A stretch of 64,000 nucleotides of DNA from Lingula anatina (lineage: Eukaryota > Brachiopoda > Lingulata > Lingulida > Lingulidae), in assembly GCF_001039355.2 (NCBI RefSeq), contig NW_019774847.1:549607-613606 (forward strand), written 5' to 3'. The notes below the pieces were generated by a model. The model worked only from the letters and a program-made list of their open reading frames with translations. It ran no database searches and was not told the origin of the DNA. The position numbers and the translations under genes are program-made. Positions 27,718-39,304 of the stretch are shown in pieces (the stretch's first letter is position 1; every line of letters starts with the position of its first letter).

Positions 27718-27766
<49 letters not shown>
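27718..27766. repeat. Poly-T tract, second copy only
   Basis: 49 T following TATATTTTACAC. The first copy reads ATTTATTTTGTTG here. Confidence 0.9.
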
Positions 27767-27767
<1 letters not shown>

Positions 27768-30413
27768 GTGGTGCTACTAAACAAATAAACACTTGGTTGC
27801 AGTGTTTTAAGAATGATTAAGAGATGGTTTGTGGATATTTTTATCTTGTACAAGCAGTAGGCACAAGGATGTATGTCATACTATTTAGTCAGTCAAAATT
27901 AATTATGATATCAGAGACCAGAAAATTTCATTTTGCCATAGAAAGAAGATCCATCATTTTCATTATGCATCGACAACAATTTTTCAGATAAACTCCCGTA
28001 GAAAATTCATTAAAAGAAAACCCAAGCGTTTGACAAAAAAGAGGAAAAGGTGCTATCAATTCTGCAAAAAAATATGAACTCAGTAAACATGGTTTCTGAG
28101 TCCTTGGTTAATTTAGCCCTGTTTGTATCACTTAGGATGAATATGAACACGAGCTGAAGAGACAGAAGCAGATTCACCAGAGAGAGTTAGGCAGATGCAA
28201 AGAAGATCTGGTCAAACTGTTGACCAGTGTCCAGTCCCAGGGTGTGGACGAGGCCAGTGTCCGTAGAAAGTATGAAAAGGAAATTGATAAACTGAAGGTA
28301 AAAAAATTAATTCTCTTTCATATTCAGTGCACTTGAATAAAAAATAATGCTGTGCTAAATGTGGCCTATTTATGTATCATACATTATGCATTCTTTTGTC
28401 AGTTAATGCGGCATTTGTAGGTCCTCATCATTGATATCATTGTTTTTACAGGATGTTTGTGAGCAAGGTTTAGCTGCCATGGAAAGGTCCCACCAAAAAG
28501 TGATGAAAGAAATCCGAGACACACACAAAAAAGAAGTGGAAATCCTGAAGAAAGAAAAAGATCATGCTCTTGATGAAGAAACAAAAGCCACACAGTCTGG
28601 TAAGCATCATGATATACAGTTCATGGGGAAACATGATAATAAGGGAGCTGGGGTAAAATTTCAAGTTACATTGATTTGTCCCCCCTGTAACAATTTTAAA
28701 AATAAAATTATTTTGATATAAATTCGCCACTTTTCTTTTTTAAAGTAGATTACAAATGATAGCAACTGATCATAATTTTATATCATCTACACACAAACCC
28801 TCTCCGAACCCCTACACAATCTTAATCCTTTATGCTGTCAGTGACAACACAAAATGCCCTCCTTTTCACAAAAGAGCTTATATTGAAAGTTGTCTTGATT
28901 TTAAGTTTTTAAAAATTAGTTTAGAAGTTTGTAATAGTTAACAAACATATAAACATAAACCTTTTTTTTTTAATTTTAAAATTTTAAACAGGTCTAGTTT
29001 CCTCATTAAAGTGGGCTATTACCGATTTATCCTTGGCCAGAGTAGACTTAATATTTAGTTTCCCACAGCAATCTATACTCCCATTTAGTTATCTCAAGGA
29101 CTCCTAGGAGGGCATGTGACATAGTTAACAGACCTGGGATTATAATAGTTAACTTCAAGTGAATACTTCTTAAGTTCATATGCAAGAAGCAGACATGTTA
29201 GGAAAATTTAATAATGAAGAACCTGGTCCCAAACCATTGTGGTTGGTTTGATATATAAGGTTTTTGCATTTTATTTAGTCCTCTATGAGGGAATACATAA
29301 GGGTGAGTCTAGGGTATTGTTATAGTTCCCTGGAGTGCAGTATGAATATTGTCTAATGTGGAACTTTTGTGTGTATTGTCATTTTTGTACAGTGAGTCCG
29401 TTTTCTTGAATGTGTTTTGTGGATTCTCTCTGACCTGAACTTTCCATCCTTACAAATCTGTTTTCAGATTTGTAGTTTTAAGTGAACCTGTACTACTTAT
29501 GAATATCTCTTTTTTAAATTTCAATGAGTCAGATTAATATGGTGAAATACCCCAATCTTGAGAGGGTAGTGCAGATTTCATATCATTTTAGAGTTATCTT
29601 CACCCTCTTACATTTTCCCATAAATTTGTTGTCCTACATTTTTCATTTTCCCAGATTTTCTGTATCCCATTTTCCTATTTGTAGATCCTAGTCTGTGATT
29701 TTTCCAACCTAGTATGTCAGATCTGCTAGGTGTTACTATTATCCTGTATCTGTTTAAGTAAATGATAATTGATATATATTTTAGCCCTTGATGCCATGCG
29801 TAAAGCACATGAAGCTCAGCTGGCTGAGGAAAAAGCCAAAATGCAGGAAAAGTTGGCCAAGGTGTTCTCTGATGGTGACTTGGAAGATATCAGACAAGAG
29901 TATGAGTAAGTTGCTTCATTCATAACTTTGATTTTGATAAATAAATGTGAAATAGTGCACCATGATATTGTTGGTAGAATATTAAAACCACTTGTAATAG
30001 TCATTTATATCAAAACTTGAATAAGGCTATTTGGTTTGTTATTTCACCAAAAAAGATTAAGCTAATAAAAATAAGGGGCTCTTGAACTCTAAATATGTTG
30101 CAGATATTTAACCCAGTCAAAATCAAAATTATTGCCATCTAGTCATTTGTTTTTCTGTGATTCTGAATATCATCTTTTCATTTTCTGAATTGTCCGTAGT
30201 CTGTAATTTATTGCATAATGTTGTGTTTTCATACTTAATTCAGAGATGACTTGAACATGGTACGGGAGGAAGTGAAGATACTGTCTGAGCAATACTCCAT
30301 TAAGTGTCTGGAGAAGTCTGCACTGGAGGAACGTCTGGAGGCACATGTTAAGATGCTGAAGGACAGCAGGAAACACCTGCATGAACTCATGACTACGTAA
30401 GCTTAATTAACAT

Positions 30414-30415
<2 letters not shown>

Positions 30416-30467
<52 letters not shown>

Positions 30468-30470
30468 GGT
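30416..30470. repeat. TC/CA microsatellite
   Basis: TC units followed by CA units. In the first copy (22968-23032) the TC part is shorter and the CA part longer. Confidence 0.85.
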
Positions 30471-32441
30471 TGAAAAAATCAGGTGCAACTAATTAATTGA
30501 ATACACTAATAAAAAAAAACTTTTTTTCATTTTCACTTAGGATGAATGCAGTCAAATTTGTTTAGTATCAGAGGTATATTTTTGTTCTAGGAATGAAGCC
30601 CTTAGCATTCGTCTTGATGAGGACATTGGCAGCCTGAAGAACCAACTGGAACACATCAGTCAACCTGAAGAAGGAGATTCAAAGGAAACCGGGGAGTTGA
30701 AGGTGTGTGTGTGTTTCAATTTTGTTCAAAAATTGTGATTGAAAATTTGGACATTTGATTCAGACAGGGGAAAGAATATATATATATATATACATAGTAT
30801 GCATAATGTACCAGTTATTCTATGCATCATTGTATTGATAAATAAATTCAATGTTCCATAATAACCAGATGTACAAATAGGCCACAGCATAGCTTATATA
30901 TTTGCTAGTCAAACTAAATTCACAAAATTTGCACTTTCAACTCTGCAAGTAGTTTTGATACTTACATACAAAATGCTGAACAACCAGGTGTTATAATATG
31001 ACTTGATTGTTTTATTTTAGGTTGCCATAGGGGTAAGAGATTTAGAAATTCAACAGCTGAAAGAGGAACTGGAAGATCTAAGAGACCAGCTACAGGAGGC
31101 TGAAGATGTAAGGAACAGATATTAAGGTTGAAAAAAGGAAATGTAAAAATAAAAACATCTGGTGACCACTTAAAAATCTTTTTCTCCTTAGCCAGTCCTG
31201 GGGATGTAGGGATGCCCTGCTCTAAGAACAACTTCTTCTGAATCATACCAGCCATCTGCCACTTTGCTTCCAGTGATTTGATTTGTTTAAGAGTTGGATA
31301 ATGTGGTATTTCTAAAATATTTATACTCGCTACTATGATGCTGGATTTTGCAAAGATTTTTTTTTTTTAAGTAGATACATACATAGGTGCTAGTTAGCAG
31401 ATTTGTATGATGTTTTGTTAATTGTTTCAGGCACAAGATGAAACTGCTGACAAATATAATGAATTGTACACCAACTTTCAAGCAGAGAAGGCAAATCACG
31501 AACTGGAATTGGCCAATCTGAAAGAAAGCTTTGAAAAGCTAAGTCGAGATAAAAAGAGAGAAGAGAGTTCAAGATCAAGAGGAAGGGAAAGGAACAGAAG
31601 AGGTTTGTTTTAAAAAATGCATAAAGCAGTCAAATGATGAAAGGGAAAATTTAAACAAATTTTTAAACCTGTAATTCAAATGTAATTCAAATAGAGGACA
31701 AATGCCTATACCCTTCAACGAGCCCCACACGCCAGCCCTTGGCCAAATCCTAGACCTGTCAATGTGCCTCAAATTAGTCTTGATCATAAAGAGGAATATA
31801 AACTAAATTCTAAATTGTAAAAAGAACGAAAAGTAAATAAAAAATAGAGAACAAATAAAAAAATGAAATTGTACTGATAATGGATTATTTATACTTTTTT
31901 AAGGCCATGACACCTTTATTACATTTTTTTAGAGCCCAAGAGCCCCCGTAGCCTCAGTGCGAGTCCAGAGCCCCACGAGAGTTCACCGCAGCCCACTAAG
32001 AGCACCCCTGGCAGGAAGAGGTCCTCCAAGGCTTATGGTGGGCCTTTTTGATGTTGTAAGAGAAAGTGTGTCGTGTTAGATGTAGTTGTATTGTCCATTT
32101 TCATCAAACTATCGATCACGACCAGTGGTATGTTTTAAATCATGTTTAAAATCTTACTTGTAATATATTTCTTCTTTACCCATTTAGTTTTCAATTTTCC
32201 TACATATTTTCAGAGTTAAGAAGATCTCAAAGTACCCCCGGGATGCCAGTTAGTCAGTTGCTTGGTGGAAAGAGAGGGTCGTCAGACTTTGAGGGCAGGG
32301 TCATCTCAGATTTTCCACGAAGTGGATCTGGACTGAGTGTTGCCGAGAGAATGAAGAAGTTTCAGAAGTAGCAACTGACACTTCTCCCCCCTCCCTCTTA
32401 GAAAACTGTTTTAATTGTCACCATTGTAAGATCATGTGTCA

Positions 32442-32447
32442 AATAAA
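32442..32447 (+). promoter_or_regulatory. Poly(A) signal, second copy
   Basis: AATAAA 71 bases after the second-copy stop codon at 32369-32371, equivalent to 25011-25016. Confidence 0.45.
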
Positions 32448-32769
32448 TTGACTTTCAAGTAACAGAGTTCAATACTTGATTATGTAATTTGATAAAAATT
32501 ACAAAGATGTGCAAATTGAGAGATTAAAATCAAAAACTTTTTTCAGTCCATTCCAGTAATTATATTTCATAATTTGTTATTTATCATTATGGAACATTCA
32601 GTCATATCCATTATATCTGTTATGATTTATTTTTTGACCTAATGATTGATTTTTGTTATTTTGAGTTCTGTAGAGCAAGTTGTGTTGTATTGTAAAGAAC
32701 TGAAAAGGGAAGTTATTCAAAATGTAAACTACAGCATATCTTGCAGAAAGACAGGAAAAAACTTCTTAT

Positions 32770-34761
32770 AAAATACTGAATATATTTAGTTATGTTTATA
32801 AACCAGAAGTATTTATTTTATTTAAAAGTAACCAGCTTTATTTTGCAATCATTATTAAAATACAACTTCTGTATTAGAAGTATTGCAATATGGTCACATA
32901 AGGAATGCAATAGCACAGATAGGGTAACCTTTTCAGCAAGCATATGCACTGAACCTGCAATATAGCATATCAAGAATTCCTTCATCTCAATCACTCATTA
33001 AAATAAGAATTATTATGGTTGTACATATATAATATGTTATTGTTGTTATTATTACGATTCATATTTCGGATAAAGAGGTCAAGAGACTACCAGCAATATA
33101 AAAAGATGGTGTCATGTACAGGATTTTTTCCCTTGATCTATGCATTTTAAATACTGCTTCCAATACCAGATATTTTCAAGTATTATTATTATTATTATTC
33201 ATGTATATTTTATTATATTCACTCACATGTATGACAATAAATATTACTATAATTATACTTATATTGATTTGGATAATTTCCAATTTTAATATCAGGTATC
33301 TCCCATGGTACATCATAAAATCAATTAATCTGTCAGGCTTTCACCTGAAACTCCAGCATGCTTAGACATGTTCTATTTCATTAAAATCCTATTTGAAATG
33401 TAAGACTGCACTGAGATGGACTAGTTTGGACACAATACTTCAGAAAAATTAGTGACCAAGTACACCAAACATATACACAAATAACCTCAAATGGTTAAAG
33501 ATATTTACCTTGTTTAATTGCATATTTCTTCTTAATCTTAGAATTAAAACTGCCCTCAAATCTTACAAAATAGTCTGAGATAAAAGTTGTATTTGAATGT
33601 TGCATTTATTCCCCCACCCACCCACTTTTCCATGGACCTCCCATATAGAGTGCCTTTGGTGCTAACATTTTCAGGATTTTTTTAAAGGCCCACTTTCATC
33701 TTTATAGTCGAAAGTTATAAAAACAAAACTTGATTAAATGATAGACTTAGGGATTATCATTATGTAACTAATTAATTTTTTTAATGTTGAGTCTAGCTTT
33801 ACTCAGTATTCCTCTTTAGCGACACAATATAATCTGTATAATGTTACAAAATTTAAAAAAAGTGTCACAATGTGGCCTACACTTCACATCTTTTTCATCC
33901 AAAACAAAAGTATATTGCAAAGTATATTTAGTTTTTATTAAGACCAGAATTAACAAAATACTGAAAGTGCCACTTAAAAGTTAAAGCTTTCCTCCTAAAA
34001 TCCCTAAGCCTTTTAAAAATGAGCAAACCTGCTTTAAAAGTGATTAACTTCCAAAACCTACTTGATGATAAAAACCTATATCTGTTTGTCTCATGATGAA
34101 GGAATGTTGGCTATGTGTATTAAAAATAAATGCTTCTCTCAGCTAAATTACAAGCACAACATGGTACTTGCAAGGAAAATATTCCAAAATATCTGAGTTT
34201 TACAATATATAAAGCTTTATAAATTATAAAATTCAATATATAAAAGTATTTGGCCACTTAACATAAAGCCTCACATTTCTTGTACTTGACAGGTTTATGA
34301 ATGTTCTTTTTTCTTTTTTTTTTTTTTGCACACCCTCACCAGTAAAGCATGAAAGAGCCTGTTACATCAATACTATTGACATATGTATTGTTTTTCTCTT
34401 GAAAGCTAAGCAGTGTGTAGACCTCTTAAAAGCAAAAATAAAAATTCCTAGAAATTTCACCAATTTTCCCATTATCACCAAGGTATACCATATCCAAAAT
34501 AGCTGCGAAAATTACAAACTGTAAAACCCATTTGAAGTTCTATATTCTTAATTGTATCAAAATTACTGAAATGCACTACTTCCATTACAAGCGTGACTCA
34601 AATATAGGTTTATGAAATGTAATTCTGCCCCCCAAAAAAATGTGTGATACGGTATGCCTTTGTGATTAAGGACAAATTGTTGAAATGCTGAGAGAATTAA
34701 ATTTTTGCTATACGTAATAAATGTGTAACACTAACTGTGTCCCTTCAAATCATACACAGCA
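32770..34761. other. Intergenic AT-rich stretch between MPRIP-like and NT5C-like genes
   Basis: No exon-like or repeated structure seen apart from a short TTA run near 33182. The two flanking genes are convergent (plus on the left, minus on the right), so this holds their 3' flanks. Short open frames here have no recognisable content. Confidence 0.5.
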
Positions 34762-35826
34762 GACTACATATGTTGCTAATGTGAAAATAGTTTCATAGGA
34801 TCTTAGTTTTGATAGACAGAAAGTTTTCATTTATGATAGATCCTGAAATTTGATTTACCTGTTGACTGTTTCGTCTGTTCACTCTGACAGACTTGGTCAC
34901 AACTGAATTACCTGTTCAGGTGAAAGTGAACAGGTACTTACCTCAGTCTTGATGAATAGCATAAAATTCACCAATGAAGAAATCAAGGACTACCACATAG
35001 CAATCTTGGATACAGACATTATAGTCAAAGCAGATGGGTCCATAAAAACCAAAGTGTACAGAAAACTCACATCAACCAGTATCTGGATTTCACATCCCAC
35101 CATCCAGTAGTACACAAATTGGCAGTGGTAAGAACATTGTTAGATCGCTGTTACAAACTAGTGACTGAACCAGAGGACAGAATGGAAGAAGAAAACATTA
35201 TAAAAGAGGCATTGAAACAATGTAAGTACCCTAAATGGACAATAAAGAAGGTGAAACATCAAATGGAAATGAAAAGATCAGGAAATAAGATATCCAAAAA
35301 TAAGAAAGACCAGAAAGTGGAAAAATCCAAAGGACAAGTTACAATCCCATACGTGAAAGGAATATCAGAGAAAATCATGAATGCAATGAGGAAGGAAAAC
35401 ATCGGAGTGTCATTCAAACCACACACAAAACTCAGAAACTTTCTTGTACATCCAAAAGATAAGATAGAAGACAACAAGAAGTGTGGAATAGTATATGAAA
35501 TCAGGTGTGGGAGCTGTGACAGTTTATTTTGGAGAGACGGGAAGAAAATTAGAAACAAGACTAGATGAATACAAGAAAGATGTAAAGGAAAACGTAAGTG
35601 AGAGAGTCAACACCAGATCCAAATGCTCAAACCCACCCCAGGGGGAGGGGGCAAGAGGGACTAATAAGTCATCATCAAGACTGAGGTAATTACCTGTTCA
35701 CCTTCACCTGAACAGGTAATTCAGTTGTGACCAAGTCTGTCAGAGTGAACAGACGAAACAGTCAACAGGTAAATCAAATTTCAGGATCTATCATAAATGA
35801 AAACTTTCTGACTACATATGCTGCTA
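34762..35826 (+). mobile_element. Degenerate Penelope-like retroelement with 120-bp inverted ends and 17-bp target duplication
   Basis: Two arms, 34817-34936 and 35691-35810, are inverted copies of each other with about one mismatch. The outermost 17 bases (34762-34778 and 35810-35826, GACTACATATG[T/C]TGCTA) form a direct repeat with one difference, which fits a target-site duplication. Between the arms lies plus-strand coding sequence: KTKVYRK, then YLDFTSHHPVVHKLAVVRTL after a frameshift, then GISEKIMNAMRKENI, then GIVYEIRCGSCD and VYFGETGRKLETRL after another frameshift. These are the RT C-terminal part and GIY-YIG endonuclease of Penelope-like elements. The RT core is absent, so it is dead. 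Confidence 0.8.
35119..35689 (+). pseudogene. Penelope-like element: RT tail and GIY-YIG nuclease fragment
   Basis: The frame 35119-35568 gives the RT-thumb/linker part and the start of the nuclease (KKCGIVYEIRCGSC). The nuclease continues from about 35523 in the next frame as VYFGETGRKLETRLDEYKKD, so one frameshift lies near 35520. An upstream part (about 34995-35118) is also out of frame. The Cys-rich GIVYEI..GSC and GETGR..TRL motifs are typical of the C terminus of Penelope-like reverse transcriptases. Confidence 0.75.
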
Positions 35827-38419
35827 GAGTTTTTTCTTAGCATCCTCAATAATTTGTTTCCAAGTGTCAGAATCTAACCAGCTTTCCAACCTCACTGAAT
35901 GTTTTGGCAGGAGGTTAGAGGGAGTATGTTTGTTATGGCAAGCTGTAAATACCACCTGTCTCCAGCTTGGATTCTTCTCAGCACCTGGAGAAATGCAATG
36001 AATTATTTAAATTGGGAACTGCAGAGCATGGACATCTGCCAAGGAAAAAGACAATAAAAATTCATTTGAAAAAAAAAAACAAAAAAAAAACAGGAGATTC
36101 GAATTCAGTTGAAATTGTAATAACTCCTTTCCCTCCTTTCCTGAATAACTGACAATCATGAAAATTTTCTCAAAATTTGTTAAGATAACTTGCCCATTAA
36201 CTAGAAAAGCACTCCGAGAGTGCAGACTTCTGCCAAGGCAGCAATTTTTGATTATTACTGATTATTGATTGATTATTGATCCGGATCAACACCAAAAACA
36301 AATCATCTGTTCCTTGGCCCACATCTGACAGTTCCTGAAAATTTCATCAAAATTGTTCCATAACTTTTTGAGTTATGTTGATGACAAACAGACAGACAAA
36401 CAAATAAACAGGGGTGAAAACATAACCTCCTTGGCAGAGGTAACAAACAAACCAATGAGGTTGGTGGAGGCAATGAATGAGAATCTGAGTGAACAAACAA
36501 AGCAAACAAATGTCAGAGAGAATCTGTTTAAAATGACATCAAGAGAAACTGACCAACAGACAAAAAAAAAACATATTTGAACCAGTCTACAGCAGCTTTG
36601 GTGTGCCTATTCCTTCAAAATAAATTACCCTCTAAAATCAAAAGGTGTGTTCAGAACTAGACCAAATAAGACCAGAAATAGACTGTCAGCTCCTTTTGCC
36701 CTGGTCCTGGAGTGAATGTGCTTTTGGTTCTATCTGTGACACATGTGAGGATTCATACAGTGTACAAATCAATGAAATTTTTTTTCGTAAGGACAACTTA
36801 GTTTTCATTATTTAAGTTTGGCTAAAACAAGACTTGCCTGTTATATCAGTCCTATCATCAATCAACAAATCTGCACTGATGACGGTTTTGTCCCTTGTTA
36901 ATATGACCCGCGCTAGCCAGTCTCTTCCAAAGTATTTTTCAATCCACTCATACTGAAAAACAATGAAAGAAAATATAAAACTTGTTAAAAAGCTAATCAA
37001 TGACATAAACACACACACATACCCACACAAACAGAGAGAGAGAAGAGAGAGAGAGAATCCAAGGTTATCTGCAACGAGTCATAATATTTCTGCCTAATTT
37101 TACTTAAAATATGTGTTCATGTCATTAATACCTTTTCAACCGCACAATGCTGGTATTCTTTTAACGGTGCGGTGCATATGAATACTTCCACTCTGCAAAA
37201 GACAAATTATCCCTTTCCATCATAACAGAAAGTAACACTTTAATTCTGAAATTATATACTGAAATAATCAGAATATATATAAATATTGCACTGAATAGAC
37301 CTCCAATCAATTTCAACCATGGATTTGAATGTGACTGTATCTGAAAAATGATCTTTATCATAACAAAGAAATTATTACAATCAGGCTTGAGTAATATTAC
37401 CGAATCTGTATAAATGCTAAATCTCTTTTTTTTCCCCCCCTTTTTTTTTTTTTGCGCCTGTTGTCCCTCTGACAGAGCACCTTAAAATCCAGCTATTATT
37501 TTCAGAGCAATTTCTGCTTGCAATCTTGACCCTATGACATAGGGACAAATATTTTGACAATTTGCAAGTATTCATTTTTAAACCATGTTCTCTGTTTGGC
37601 CTAAATCAGTTATGCACCTTGAATCATCTTGTTCATGACATCAGATCACATTTTTGTCATGATGTAACATTTTTTTTTCTAGAGATGCACATAAGCAAAA
37701 CTGAGGGAGAGGGGCAGGACAAAAATAGTTTTTGACCAATCGTTATATAAACCACACCTAGAAAAAGTTTGTGACCAAAAAAATTGCAATCATATACAAA
37801 AAGCAGAAGATTAAAGATTAAAGGGATTGTAGTATCATAATAAATTGAAATATCAAATTTTACTCAGACTAATTTTTACCCTGTTCTTGCAGGAGTCCTT
37901 TTTCTTACCCTTCCATGGAAGATATTTCTTTTATGGCATCTATAGCACCTTCTATAGGAGGTAGTTCACGGAAAAACCCTTCACTAGAAAGAACTTCTAT
38001 AATTTTACTCTAAAAACAAGAGAAAAAATTATTTAAATACAGTTCTTTAATTATACCTCAATCAGCAATGTGTGTGTAATTGAGAAATTTTTTTACAAAG
38101 GATGTACATGTACATATCTAGATGGATGGCATCTTCCAAGATTTCTAAAGGACATTAAAAAAACCTTTGCTTTTTTTCAGTTACGGTCATTATATATAAA
38201 TACACTCGCCTTCAGATCTTCGCGTATATCTCCATACTGTTTAGTAACATAAAACCCTCTTCTCTCTTCTAGTGCGATGTGCGGTTCATTTGGATACCGC
38301 TCTTTCCATTTTTTCAATAGAGAGCCTTCGAAATCCGCTAATACACAATCCATGTCTACCAAGACTCGCAAATTACGAGTTTCCCATAAACGTTTAGTTT
38401 TCTTATTTGATCTCGACAT
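35824..38419 (-). CDS. NT5C: Cytosolic/mitochondrial 5'(3')-deoxyribonucleotidase, complete, five exons
   Basis: Exons 38419-38210, 38009-37909, 37192-37132, 36952-36838 and 35984-35824 join in phase to 648 bases, 215 residues plus stop, close to the roughly 200 usual for NT5C/NT5M. HAD-fold motifs are visible: RVLVDMDCVLADFEG (nucleophile and acid/base Asp kept; the residue after the second Asp is Cys where Gly is usual), FICTAPLK (motif II), LTRDKTV (motif III Lys) and ADLLIDDRTDITG (motif IV). The end, NPSWRQVVFTACHN, also matches the family. It dephosphorylates dUMP/dTMP-type deoxynucleotides. The start chosen is the Met of MSRSNKKTK; an upstream in-frame Met (38569) would run into the foldback element. 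No clear mitochondrial signal. Introns 1 and 4 need GC donors. Confidence 0.9.
36203..36443. repeat. Dispersed repeat with CTGCCAAGG/CCTTGGCAG ends, in NT5C intron 4
   Basis: Begins GAAAAGCACTCCGAGAGTGC, contains TTGATCCGGATCAACACC and TAACTTTTTGAGTTATGTTG plus ACAGACAGACAAACAAA, and ends CCTCCTTGGCAGAGGTAA. The start (CTTCTGCCAAGG) and end (CCTTGGCAGAGG) are inverted. I recognise this layout from repeats shared by many fish and marine invertebrates, but cannot name the family with certainty. Confidence 0.5.
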
Positions 38420-38824
38420 TTTGAAACTAAAGCGGAACAGGTGGAAATACCGCCTAAGCAGCAGAACCCAGCAGGTGTTTATTTCCGTGTTACGGAACCA
38501 GCTTATCTTGGGGGAGAACAGAGCCACCATATGGAAGCGTATAAGTGCCACAACACACAACAAAATCACTCAACACACAACACAATTTCAACACGACACA
38601 TTTAACTTCCCGACACAACACCAAAGAAAATCGCAACACAACACATTAACTTCTCGACACAACGGAAATAGATGGCGCTTTCGGCGCGGACGTCTTGGAA
38701 AAGCCGCGAAAACCCACAGAACGATTCTGTAATTGTTTCCTTATTTTCTCAAGGCATTTATAATAATGTGTCACTTTGGGGTTTTAATATCAGATAATCT
38801 GTTGTGAATGTTGCATATTCTATG

Positions 38825-38872
<48 letters not shown>

Positions 38873-39304
38873 TGTAGGGGGGGGGCGGGGGGGGGAGGGT
38901 ATTATTGATGTTGAGAGTATTGAAACCGGGGGATATATTAGCTGGGGACAATCGGTGCGGATTTGACGGAAAATATTAGTGGATAATTATGAAATTTTAG
39001 AAAATTTTCTACACTTATAAACAGTAACAGGTTCATTCAAATTATCAGCTGACCTGAAAAATAGTATACCGTGAATCTAAAACAAAATAATAAACCCAAA
39101 ATTACAGAAAATAAGAATAATTAATTAAAATTAAAAATAATAAAAATAATCTAAAAACTTTAGCTAGTGTTCTAATTGTACTCCGACCGACCAATATCAT
39201 ATGTGACAATTTATACATTCAATGCACATCTGTACTTCATTAACTAGCATTTCATAAAAAATAGTAACACCGAACTTGTAATTTGACACAGAGCGCTGAA
39301 GTTA

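Larger units (their letters stand above)
25363..32371 (+). pseudogene. MPRIP: Second copy of MPRIP-like 3' exons (no 5' part)
   Basis: Exons: 25363-26649 (5' truncated at the N), 27294-27419, 28136-28297, 28452-28599, 29785-29905, 30244-30396, 30591-30702, 31021-31107, 31431-31602, 31933-32037, 32214-32371. Splice sites, phases and stop match the first copy and no frame is broken. It lacks promoter, PH domains and most of the giant exon, so as assembled it cannot be a complete gene. If the block is allelic, these are simply the true exons of the other haplotype. It is labelled pseudogene only because the copy is partial. Confidence 0.75.
25363..32760 (+). repeat. 7.4-kb direct duplication of 17932-25340, probably an uncollapsed allele
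   Basis: The segment from the last quarter of the giant exon to beyond the poly(A) signal occurs twice with an offset of 7,431 bases at both ends (17941 to 25372; stop 24938 to 32369). All exon lengths are identical. Coding differences are rare (for example INQDD/INQGD, NLQTMKD/NLQFMKD). Introns differ by scattered substitutions, microsatellite lengths and a poly-T that sits at different places in the two copies. Together with the N at the junction this favours two haplotypes laid end to end over a true tandem duplication. Confidence 0.85.

Noticed and set aside
35285-35640. CRISPR-like or other repeat array
   Set aside because: The A-rich runs here are Lys-rich coding sequence of the Penelope-like element; no array in this eukaryotic window.
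38070-38252. Plus-strand frames opposite NT5C exon 1
   Set aside because: Shadow of the nucleotidase exon on the minus strand.
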